Assembly (NCBI GenBank): GCA_030142905.1
Contig: JASJOG010000286.1
Span: 283,449 to 347,448 of the forward strand
Length of the DNA stretch: 64,000 nucleotides
Direction of reading: 5' to 3'
Source: Heliopora coerulea
Lineage: Eukaryota; Cnidaria; Anthozoa; Scleralcyonacea; Helioporidae
Under the pieces are notes generated by a model. That model searched no databases, was not told where the DNA came from, and saw nothing but the letters and a program-made list of their open reading frames with translations. This document shows positions 1 to 8,375 of this stretch, piece by piece (the first letter of the stretch is position 1; each line of letters starts with the position of its first letter). Position numbers and translations under genes: made by a program.

Positions 1-995
1 TTTTTTTACTTTATCCAGATGTGACTTTAAAATGTGATTGTGACCGCTAAGCAATTCCAAGTTTCCAAGAAATAGACCATTATTTGGATTACCTAATTCA
101 GTGGTTGATCCGCGAAAGGGAAGGTTTCGCTCTGATAAAAATAATACCACGTCCAATATGCATCGAAATATTTCACGCCATCTTGATATTTCGCTTTGTA
201 ACTGGCATTGAAGTTGCTGATCAATTCCAGTTGTTTTATGTAGGATTTTTTCAAGTTCTTTCCACGTAATGTAACTTAAGAAATGCGATAAACTTCGTTG
301 GTGGGCATCAATTTTTTCGTGCAATTTTCTCCAGTTATCTTTATGTCCTGCATCCGGCCTTGTCAGCAGGGTTGTTTCAGAGGTCTTCTCTTTTTGTGAT
401 ATTTCTTGAAACAGACAACATGGAAAGCAAAAGAGACCTTGTTTTGATGCACTCCATACCAACCAATCTCTTTTTACCTTTTTGCCATTTGGCATTTCTT
501 GACAAAAAATATTTTGAGGAAAGTTACGGCCAGAACTATCTCTGGGAAAAGACTTCGGATTTTCAGGAGGGCCAATTTTAGCAATATACTCCATATCTTG
601 TTTAGTTTGACGTATCCAACTTGAAGGATCGTTTGATAGTAAAGGTGCAAATGTTATTTCAGCATCGGACGACGTTACTTGTGTGGCTATTGTGCCACCA
701 GGGCTTACTTGAGCGGCCATCGTCTCATCAGGATCAGTATTAGAAATGGTATTTGCATTTGTAAATGTAATATCATCTCCTTCTACTTCGTCACAGCTAA
801 TTTCAACTTCTTGGGACTGATATTCATTACCTCTTTGGATTTTTTCAAAATGTCTACGAGTGATTGTCCAGGCGGAAATCGTAACTTTATTATAAATAAC
901 AATGCCCAGCAGATTGTGCGAAGTATCGCCATATGTAAACATTAACAATTGCATAAACAAAGAAGGCTAAAAGAGTTTTAAAACATATTTATTGA

Positions 996-1028
996 CTGAC
1001 GTTTCGTCTCTACAAGCAACATCTTCAG
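996..1028 (-). ncRNA. Hammerhead-ribozyme-like motif in Penelope tail (left copy)
   Basis: On minus the tail reads CTGAAGA, a short possible stem, then CGAAAC and GTCAG. This resembles the hammerhead core CUGANGA...GAAA. Penelope-like elements are known to carry hammerhead motifs. There is an extra base after CTGAAGA and stem II is weak here, so activity is doubtful. Confidence 0.35.
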
Positions 1029-1147
1029 AGTGGAGTTCAGGGATTACAACGAGATAAATTTATATTAACAAACAGTATCGAATAACAATTAAGATGACAT
1101 ATTTACAACAGTAACGGAAATTGACGGGAGACAGCAGTAAGGTGTTA

Positions 1148-1960
1148 TCAGAAGAGGGAAAGAGGCATCGAACCAATATTCCCGTTAAGAATTGGTTTTA
1201 ATTTATTAATTATAAGACTTTCTTTAAGGAGTAGTTTAGAAACAGAAGGCGACGAGGATAATATTTTGAAGTCGGAAAAAGAAATGGGATGGCCAGTTTC
1301 AATGTGGTGGAAAAGGATACTAGTGGGAGGGGGATTAACTCTTCTGTTACCTGTCAAGGGTGAGATCCCCATATGATCTGAAATACGTGTGTGTAACTGT
1401 CGGCTAGTTTGGCCAACATACAATGCCTTACAGCATTGACACGTAAATAAATACACCACATGCGATTTCAGGCCATCAGGGATCCCGTCCTTGACAGGGA
1501 AAAAAGAGCGAAGGCGAACGGATGGGCGAAAGACGAAGCGTAATGAAACTTGAGGAAAGGCGGACGATAATAGTTTGATGAGTTGAGTGCGAATTTGAAG
1601 GCCATGTGAACCAGTATACGGCAGAGAAAAATAAATTAAAAACTTAGGAGCAATAGAAATCTTGGGAGCGGACGAAAAGGATTTATCTAAAAATGAACTT
1701 ACACATTTGTCAAACAGGGTAGCTGGGAATTCATTTTTAATGAAAATTTGTTTGAGTTTCTGGAGTTCAGAGTGCAAGATGGAGTAGCTAGAGCATAAAT
1801 TAAAATATCGAAATAGAAGGGAAAAGATAAGGCCTTTTTTATAGCAGTCCGGAATAAAACTATTAAAGTTGGTTAGTAAACCGGTGTAAGTGGATTTTCG
1901 GTAGATACTGGTGGTGAAATTAATTTCAGAGCGGTTAATTTTTATGTCAAGGAAAGATAA
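1148..1960 (-). CDS. Penelope-like element polyprotein, C-terminal part with GIY-YIG endonuclease (left copy)
   Basis: The frame is open from the spacer (TTA at 1958-1960) to the stop at 1148. The first Met is at 1777, giving 209 residues. Counted from that Met, the GIY-YIG nuclease spans about 105-200: VVYLF at 107-111, LYVG at 119-122, catalytic Arg in QLHTRISDH near 131 and catalytic Glu in LLLKESLI near 186. The upstream LSFLDIKI stretch belongs to the thumb end of a Penelope-type reverse transcriptase. In intact elements this endonuclease nicks target DNA for target-primed reverse transcription. The reverse transcriptase palm is missing, so this copy cannot mobilise itself. The tail continues to 844. 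Confidence 0.8.
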   Translation of the reverse strand, partial: LSFLDIKINRSEINFTTSIYRKSTYTGLLTNFNSFIPDCYKKGLIFSLLFRYFNLCSSYSILHSELQKLKQIFIKNEFPATLFDKCVSSFLDKSFSSAPKISIAPKFLIYFSLPYTGSHGLQIRTQLIKLLSSAFPQVSLRFVFRPSVRLRSFFPVKDGIPDGLKSHVVYLFTCQCCKALYVGQTSRQLHTRISDHMGISPLTGNRRVNPPPTSILFHHIETGHPISFSDFKILSSSPSVSKLLLKESLIINKLKPILNGNIGSMPLSLF

Positions 1961-1962
1961 AC

Positions 1963-2760
1963 ATAAAAATTAACCGCTCTGAAATTAATTTCACCACCAG
2001 TATCTACCGAAAATCCACTTACACCGGTTTACTAACCAACTTTAATAGTTTTATTCCGGACTGCTATAAAAAAGGCCTTATCTTTTCCCTTCTATTTCGA
2101 TATTTTAATTTATGCTCTAGCTACTCCATCTTGCACTCTGAACTCCAGAAACTCAAACAAATTTTCATTAAAAATGAATTCCCAGCTACCCTGTTTGACA
2201 AATGTGTAAGTTCATTTTTAGATAAATCCTTTTCGTCCGCTCCCAAGATTTCTATTGCTCCTAAGTTTTTAATTTATTTTTCTCTGCCGTATACTGGTTC
2301 ACATGGCCTTCAAATTCGCACTCAACTCATCAAACTATTATCGTCCGCCTTTCCTCAAGTTTCATTACGCTTCGTCTTTCGCCCATCCGTTCGCCTTCGC
2401 TCTTTTTTCCCTGTCAAGGACGGGATCCCTGATGGCCTGAAATCGCATGTGGTGTATTTATTTACGTGTCAATGCTGTAAGGCATTGTATGTTGGCCAAA
2501 CTAGCCGACAGTTACACACACGTATTTCAGATCATATGGGGATCTCACCCTTGACAGGTAACAGAAGAGTTAATCCCCCTCCCACTAGTATCCTTTTCCA
2601 CCACATTGAAACTGGCCATCCCATTTCTTTTTCCGACTTCAAAATATTATCCTCGTCGCCTTCTGTTTCTAAACTACTCCTTAAAGAAAGTCTTATAATT
2701 AATAAATTAAAACCAATTCTTAACGGGAATATTGGTTCGATGCCTCTTTCCCTCTTCTGA
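1963..2760 (+). CDS. Penelope-like element polyprotein, C-terminal part with GIY-YIG endonuclease (right copy)
   Basis: Mirror image of the minus-strand copy. The frame is open from the inverted-repeat edge to a TGA ending at 2760, with the first Met at 2131. The 209 residues from that Met equal the left copy exactly, including the VVYLF and LYVG motifs and the Arg and Glu catalytic positions. It begins a few codons later than the left copy because the LSFL part lies in the spacer. No reverse transcriptase palm is present. The two ORFs diverge from the shared centre, so each lacks its own upstream promoter region. Confidence 0.8.
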   Translation: MKINRSEINFTTSIYRKSTYTGLLTNFNSFIPDCYKKGLIFSLLFRYFNLCSSYSILHSELQKLKQIFIKNEFPATLFDKCVSSFLDKSFSSAPKISIAPKFLIYFSLPYTGSHGLQIRTQLIKLLSSAFPQVSLRFVFRPSVRLRSFFPVKDGIPDGLKSHVVYLFTCQCCKALYVGQTSRQLHTRISDHMGISPLTGNRRVNPPPTSILFHHIETGHPISFSDFKILSSSPSVSKLLLKESLIINKLKPILNGNIGSMPLSLF

Positions 2761-2879
2761 TAACACCTTACTGCTGTCTCCCGTCAATTTCCGTTACTGT
2801 TGTAAATATGTCATCTTAATTGTTATTCGATACTGTTTGTTAATATAAATTTATCTCGTTGTAATCCCTGAACTCCACT

Positions 2880-2911
2880 CTGAAGATGTTGCTTGTAGAG
2901 ACGAAACGTCA
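2880..2911 (+). ncRNA. Hammerhead-ribozyme-like motif in Penelope tail (right copy)
   Basis: Same motif as in the left copy, on plus: CTGAAGA, a linker, then CGAAACGTCAG. It lies about 120 bases after the stop codon of the GIY-YIG frame. Stem II is weaker than in the copy at 47301. Confidence 0.35.
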
Positions 2912-3354
2912 GTCAATAAATATGTTTTAAAACTCTTCTAGCCTTCTTTGTTTATGCAATTGTTAATGTTTACTCTTTGGATTTTGGTGTACCAGTTTAG
3001 ATCTTCCAGCGTTCTACGAGATTTTGCTTCATTTTGATCACGAATTTGCCTTTTTTTTACGCTTGGCTGCACCAGATAAATAAGAACGAGAAGATGCCAT
3101 TTTGATTTACATGTAGCTTACCGAGATAGTCACAATGCAAGACTGTATACATACTTCGTAAAAGGGGGGCGTTAAGGAAGGGAGCGTTTGCTATGACATG
3201 CCTACGCAATTACGCGCTATATTTAACTACATACAAAACTTGTTACATACATATTGATTTGCGCAACTAAACACTGCAGCTGATCTACATATGTTTTTGA
3301 ACTATCAACTATGCAATTAATTGCAGTATCTGTAGCAATTTAATAATAGCGAAC

Positions 3355-3466
3355 GCAACGTTTTTGACAACAGGAACGGCGATCTGAGATAAATTTTTGA
3401 CCAATCAGAATTCTCGATCCATTCTTCTGAAGTTACTCACTCCGTTTCCGTTGTAAAAAACGTTGC
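3355..3466. repeat. Short inverted repeat in the 5' flank of the hAT transposase
   Basis: Arms 3355-3379 and 3442-3466 pair at 22 of 25 positions (core AACGTTTTTGACAAC and its near complement). It sits between the hAT terminus at 3595 and the transposase ATG at 3100. It could be a promoter palindrome, a transposase-binding site or a small nested MITE. Confidence 0.6.
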
Positions 3467-3539
3467 ATGCTTAAGTTCCCCAATATATATTTTATTGCAT
3501 CTTTAATTTATTTCTTCCTTTTTCATTTTGGGGCTACCC

Positions 3540-3595
3540 TTGAGCCTGGGGTGCGGGGCAAATTGCCCCCTTTGCGCCCCCTCTGAACGGCCCTG
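3540..3595 (-). repeat. Terminal end of the hAT element
   Basis: Read on minus from 3595 the sequence begins CAGGGCCGTTCAGAGGGGGC, with the CAGGG start and G-rich run of hAT terminal repeats. It lies about 500 bases upstream of the hAT/ZMYM start codon, in the right orientation to be that element's 5' end. The partner terminus would lie left of the window, so the 8-bp duplication cannot be checked. Confidence 0.55.
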
Positions 3596-3906
3596 GTTGC
3601 TATTCCAGAATGTTGTTACATTTAAATGTTATGGAGAAGGGTAAAGAAAAAACAAGCTTAAGAATCCAGTGTTGTTTTAAATTAAAGATTTTAACCATTG
3701 ACATGCAGGAAAAACTCTAATTTTAACAGGAACTACTTACAGAACCAATGAACAGGATTTATCTAATCACAGCAATTCCATTGCTGTGATATTTAACGTT
3801 TTCAACTTTTTGGTGAGTGCTCTTTATTACTGTACAATATATAAGCAACTAAAAATCAAATTAATGGTTCTCCACAACTTCTCACATGCTTTAGTTGCCG
3901 TGGAAT

Positions 3907-5289
3907 TCATCCAGTCTGGCTATTAAAATATCCTTTGAAGTTTTCTCTGATCAACTTTGCATTTTTTGTATAGTTATTGCTGCCATTTCTTTGAATAGGT
4001 TGTAGAGCTGATTCATTAGATGAAACAATTGACCTCCAACTTCCCTCAGTAATATTGCCAGTATGATCAAATGAGTCAACTAAACCACTTGGGACATAGC
4101 TTGCACTATCTGTTTGCTTCAAGTAATTATGAAGGCAAACACAAGCTTTGATGATCTCCTCAACTGTATTTACGCTGGCACGAATTGGCCTTCTCAATAT
4201 GCGCCATCGAGCTACTAGTATCCCAAAAACATTCTTGATAGTGCGCCTACATCTTGAAAGTCTGTGATTGTATAACAGTTGCTTTTCATTCAAACTTCTA
4301 CTGGGAAACGGCTTCATAAGCCATGATTTAAGCTGGAATATGTCATCCGCAACTAGAACACATGGGAACGTGTGACCATTGATATTTCTTGGGTCAGGAA
4401 TATCAAACTATTCATTGTCAAAAGCAACTCCCATTTCGGATTGCCCAAAAATGGCGGCATCATTGTCACGACCAAACCCTCCTATGTCAACGAGTGTGAA
4501 GCAGTAGTTTGCGTCACAAACAGCCATCGAAACAAGACTGTAAAAGCCCTTATAATTGTAGCAACAGGAACCATGGTTCTTTGGACAGTCCATTGAAACA
4601 TGCTTCCCATCTAGAGCACCGATACAGTTCGGGAAATTCCATTCTATCTCAAAATCATTTGCAATCCTCTTCCAATCATTTTTTGTCTTAGGAGCACTGA
4701 GATACCTTTCATTTAATGCAAGCAATAGCCCCTTACATGTGTCACGAATTATGTTACATACAGTGGATTTCCCGACTCGAAAATTATATGACTGAGATTG
4801 CCGAGAGTAACCCGTTGCTAAATATCTCAATGTAATGACTAGGCGCTGTGCTGGTGAAGTGGGTTCACGACTTCTACAATTTTTCTTCACTAAAAAAGGG
4901 CCAACCATGGTCAGAAGATTTTCCATTCGTTCTGGTGACATCCTAACTTACCTACAAAAAATATTTAGGTCTAACTATTGATAAATTGCACGATATCCCA
5001 AACGCTTTCAGATTATCGTTGACAAAAAAAGTTTTCTTAACTTTAAGGCATATCTTAAAATAATAAAATAAAATCATTACCTGTAAAAATACTCTCGATT
5101 GGGAAGTTTAAGATCGGCAAAAAGGGTGTAAAATTGTCCATGTTGAATCCTTTCCTGAAATATTTTTCTTACCCAAAATTTGTGTTTTCTTTTGACTTTG
5201 GATCTTAATAAGCGTCTTTGCCGCAAATAACCAAGAAGCATGACAAGTGTAGGCCGAAGCAAAAGTTTACGATTTACTGCAGCCGCCAT
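3907..5289 (-). pseudogene. PIF/Harbinger transposase (HARBI1-like), internal stop
   Basis: Two exons. Exon 1 is 5289-5081, ending REYFY plus a split codon before a GTAATG donor. Exon 2 is 4942-3907, after a ...AAGTTAG acceptor. The 138-bp intron keeps the frame: 209 + 1036 nt = 415 codons. A helix-turn-helix region (VGKSTVCNIIRDTC) precedes the DDE_Tnp_4 nuclease, with first Asp in GALDGKH and second in GRDNDAAIF. Two lesions: an in-frame TAG at 4408-4410 after GVAFDNE, with the frame continuing open at FDIPDP; and Lys in RRTIKNVFG where the family has the catalytic Glu (ENAFG). Intact PIF/Harbinger elements also encode a Myb-like partner; none is seen here. Confidence 0.85.
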
Positions 5290-5339
5290 GTTTAAAAAAT
5301 CCGCCGAAAAGTCAGTTGGATGCAGGCTTAGTTACCGAA

Positions 5340-5442
5340 GACATTGTATTTGGAAATGTTTATCTGCGACACTTGCGACACTGTTGTCGGCGATGGATCG
5401 CAGACGCTATTCCGGTAATTACGGTTATATGGAAACCAGGCC
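5340..5442 (-). repeat. Probable right terminus of the Harbinger element
   Basis: On minus from 5442 the sequence starts GGCCTGGTTTCCATATAACC, followed by CG-rich sequence, and is flanked by TTA at 5443-5445. That matches the TWA target site of Harbinger elements. I could not find the matching left terminus between 3596 and 3907, so the left side may be deleted. Confidence 0.45.
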
Positions 5443-5445
5443 TTA

Positions 5446-7493
5446 GAGTTTTCGTTAGATTGACAGTGGCGAGAAACGTCAGACAGCGGGAAGGGTACTG
5501 AGAATAAAAATGTAACAAAATATTGCTCGAGAATCCAAGTAACATAGATAATTTTCCAACTTGTCAGAAAAATTGTCCTTACTATAACTGTAAGACGGAT
5601 ATAATAATGATAATAAAGATAAAATAAAACACGCACAATTCGGTCTCAAATTAACAACCTACATAGCTTATATTTAAACTGCTTGTCGTCATATTTATGA
5701 TTGAAATTAAAAGGTAAGAGATCCGTTCTGACAATTCTACTGCTGAACAATGAATGTTCGTATGAAGACCCTGCGTTAGTTGCGATCTTGAGGTATTTCG
5801 AGTCGTTTTCCAGTCAAACTTTTCACTCATGTTGGTTTAAAGAAAGGCATTTTATTATATGGCCAGGCTTTTCGTCTTAAAATTAGAGCATCCTCAAAGG
5901 TTACCGGTCGGCGATAATATTTGGTACAAAAAGTCTCCCTTGGGGAAGAATGAAGTCGGGAAGCCACTTTTGAAAGCTGCTCAAAACAATTCCGTTTGCA
6001 GAATTTGTATTTCAAAGCTATTCGATTCAGACTTACCTGTGATTGTGTAGCTCAGGTAAGTGGTTAGCCGAACGTGAAAAATCTCGAGATTTATACAAAT
6101 CAGCATCTATTCAACTTCAGCGAAGGATGTCGTTTACACTTAGTCGCTCAGCAAATGTCCCAACAGCAAGCGAGTTCCCTTACGTCTTTTCTTCATATTT
6201 ATCAGAAAGAACCAAGACAAAGCGTTGCTGCAACAAATGAACAGTTGGCCAATGCATATTCCACGGAACTAACTTTGGAAACTCCTGTTTCAACTCATAA
6301 ATTGTCCAGTTAATGAGGTGGCCCTCAAAAGTAATACCAGCCGCAGAAATGCATACAAGGGAAAAAAGAACGAGACCAATTCGATTTGGTTCAATACGGT
6401 ACCTAAGTATGGTTTGGTCAACAACATACCAGTCCCCTAGCTTGCACACGGCCTTCTTGAGTGACCGGAATCCATGGATATATACCTATATATATATATA
6501 TAGAAAGATAGATACGCAGTGCGAAAATTTTTCTCCCTAGTCACCACGCGTGAAAAAGGATTCCGCGTACGTCGAGATTAGTACCCTCGCACCGCGCTTT
6601 GCACCGTGGGCGAAGGGATTATTCAATCGTTCCCCCTCCTGGGGGAGGCGCCAGAGGTGGTATTGAGGCACCAGGTCCTCTGCTAGAGAAGTTAAACTCT
6701 TCCTTTACGTGAGAGATATTAATAATTTCCCAGGGAAAATGTTTCTAGGGAACATTCAGTATCAAAGAAAACTTGAAATTCAATCATTGTTTACATATCA
6801 AAATAGTTCGATGATAAGCTATCCAGGAGCCTTCGTTTGCAGGACACAGCATAGGCTCCGGGATTAAAATTCTTTAGTGAGGAACTTTTTTAACTTTCTC
6901 AAGACAGAAGTGCACACAGAACTTATTAGAGATTCATTTTTGCATCTCAAACTAATTTTGATTTGCTAACTGCGGAGAAACGGTAAGAAAACGTCTTATA
7001 AATATGCAAGCCACTTAAAATGTTTTAAAATAATTTGTCTGTTTCACACAACTCAATTTTTAGCTCGATTACAGCTGTTAATAACCTAGTTTGGATCCAA
7101 AAAGTTAGTACGATCGCACCCCTAACTCCCCTTCATCCAGTCCCTGTATCGAGATTGGAATAATCACGATGGGCTACTCGGAAAATTTTTGATCTTATAT
7201 TTCAAAAAAATATTTATGGGAAAGTACTAATAGAATACGTGAAAGTACTAGTAGAAAGACACTACGCAGAGATCATTGGTTTATAGATAATTACAAGTCA
7301 ATATCACAAGGCTTAATTCAAATATGCAGTTTTAATCCAATGGCTATATTAATTACTAAATAAAACCCGGTAACTCTTCCGGTATATACAAAGTAACTGT
7401 AACATTATTTAGTAGTTCAATAACAATAAAGTGGGGTAAATCGGGGCAATTCCACATTCCGCTTTCATGGAATGAAATAAAAAATAATTATAC
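5446..7493. other. No supported gene
   Basis: Short ORFs occur at 5827-6015 (minus), 5859-6050 (plus) and 6074-6313 (plus). The last reads like natural protein (Gln/Ser-rich, QQMSQQQASSL), but I do not recognise any of them. A short TA microsatellite lies near 6483-6502 and a GC-rich block at 6540-6680. Confidence 0.5.
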
Positions 7494-7739
7494 CTTTCTT
7501 TCAAGCGAACTGACGGTTTGCAACCAATCCGTTGATGGATCAAAAGACAAAGATGTTGTGGCCATTATGATACCACATACAACAGCAGTTTGTTTGGTTA
7601 AAGTTTCATCTATGGTTGCCATGGTGTCATTGAAAAACCTAATACTGTTACCAAAAATTTTGGCAGTGGATATTTCAGTATTGGAGAGTGGTTGCGGGGT
7701 AAGATGGGAAAAAGTGAGAAACGATGTCTTGTGGGATAA
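7494..7739 (-). CDS. Candidate coding exon of unknown gene
   Basis: The minus frame is open for 82 codons and ends GAAAGAAAG at a good GTATAA donor (exon end 7494). The translation looks coding: NTEISTAKIFGNSIRFF, then DETLTKQTAVVCGI, then SLSFDPSTDWLQTVSSLERK. I do not recognise it. It lies downstream of the Death-domain stop of the neighbouring gene, on the same strand, so it belongs to another transcript or to an alternative 3' end. No convincing acceptor was found at its 5' side. Confidence 0.35.
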
Positions 7740-8076
7740 CTATATCACCTTCGAGATATCTAAATTGAGTTAAGTAGCTATTTAGAAGTTAGGTCCTAAT
7801 TATTAAAACAGCCGTATAAAGCTAAACAGTAGTTTGAGCAAAGGAGTCATCTTGTATTGGATGAATGTTCAAAACTGGGTGTGAAATTACTTCAGACCTT
7901 AAATTACTCTTCTTTATGCAACATAACAATAATTGTTTTATTTAAGGTGCAAAATTTAACTTGCTTTCTACAAGATTTGAGTAAGAGTTGTCATAGTTCA
8001 CCCAACATTAATGTCGTTAACGGTTACTTCTCACATCAAATTCTGTTTCTAAATTTACATAAATACTTAAATTCGA

Positions 8077-8375
8077 TTAATCGATGAAAAATCCAGACAA
8101 AACATCATGGGCTAGGGAGGACATTTTGAGTTTCTCAAGCGCATCAGCTAACTTTTGTCTAGTGCCTTCTCTTTCAATGTATCTGGTAAGCATATTCAGA
8201 GCTTTTTGACTTTCATCTTCATTAGACCGGGACCTAACTAGATTGTCGATCTCGTAAGTTTCAAACTGCTTCGTAAGTAAGGCTACCATCTCCCATGTCT
8301 TGGGAATTCTTTGTGCTATTGGAGCGATCTCTTCAGGTTGCAGTTGATCTGGCGGTCTTTGTTTTCCTCCACATT
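8077..8375 (-). CDS. Exon: C-terminal Death domain
   Basis: Starts after acceptor TTTTCATAG, completes a Glu codon from the previous exon's phase-1 G, and ends at TAA 8077-8079. It encodes ECGGKQRPPDQLQPEEIAPI, then a Death domain: AQRIPKTWEMVALLTKQF, EIDNLVRS, SQKALNMLTRYIEREGT and LADALEKLKMSSLA. The Trp in helix 1, the EID in helix 2 and the RxGTxxxLxxALE pattern are classic. Death domains recruit other Death-domain proteins, which places this gene in apoptosis- or immunity-type signalling. Confidence 0.85.

Larger units (their letters stand above)
844..2972. mobile_element. Head-to-head pair of 5'-truncated Penelope-like elements with 13-bp target duplication
   Basis: Two copies of the 3' part of a Penelope-like retroelement lie 5' end to 5' end. 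The target duplication CTCTTTGGATTTT is at 831-843 and 2973-2985, and removing the insert joins the host transposase frame exactly at that site. The left copy reads on minus, the right on plus. Both carry the last part of the reverse transcriptase (a LSFLDIKI segment in the left copy), the full GIY-YIG endonuclease, a hammerhead-like motif and a 3' tail. The left copy has about 91 extra tail bases (844-934) that resemble the third copy's tail near 47370-47455. Confidence 0.8.
935..2973. repeat. 1,012-bp near-identical inverted repeat with 15-bp spacer
   Basis: Arms are 935-1946 and 1962-2973, equal in length, with the spacer at 1947-1961. The proteins encoded by the arms are identical over all 209 residues counted from the first Met. 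The only mismatch I noticed is in the tail, near 970 versus 2939. Such identity indicates either one insertion event that made both copies or later conversion between arms. Confidence 0.9.
1..3100 (-). pseudogene. hAT/ZMYM-type transposase, 5' part, split by a retroelement
   Basis: Minus-strand reading starts at an ATG at 3098-3100 (MASSRSYLSG, then a Lys-rich stretch) and continues to an NWYTKIQR segment just right of 2973. The frame resumes at 830 as GNEYQSQEV and stays open to position 1, about 275 codons, so the gene runs off the left edge. That part holds a PRDSSGRNFP stretch and a LVWSASKQGLFCFPCCLF segment, typical of the TTF-type zinc finger of ZMYM/hAT transposases. Two lesions are visible. 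A run of eight A (plus-strand T run at 3051-3058) shifts the frame where seven would keep it open. The Penelope-like insertion at 844-2972 splits the coding region. Only the N-terminal domain is inside the window; the catalytic part lies beyond. The family call rests on recalled motifs. Confidence 0.72.

Noticed and set aside
3596..3660. Left terminal repeat of the first Harbinger element
   Set aside because: Only a loose match (CTGGTTGCTATTCC versus CTGGTTTCCATATA) adjoining a hAT end; not convincing.
5827..6313. Overlapping ORFs on both strands as a possible gene
   Set aside because: No recognisable domain, no consistent splice sites and mutually overlapping frames; left as unassigned.
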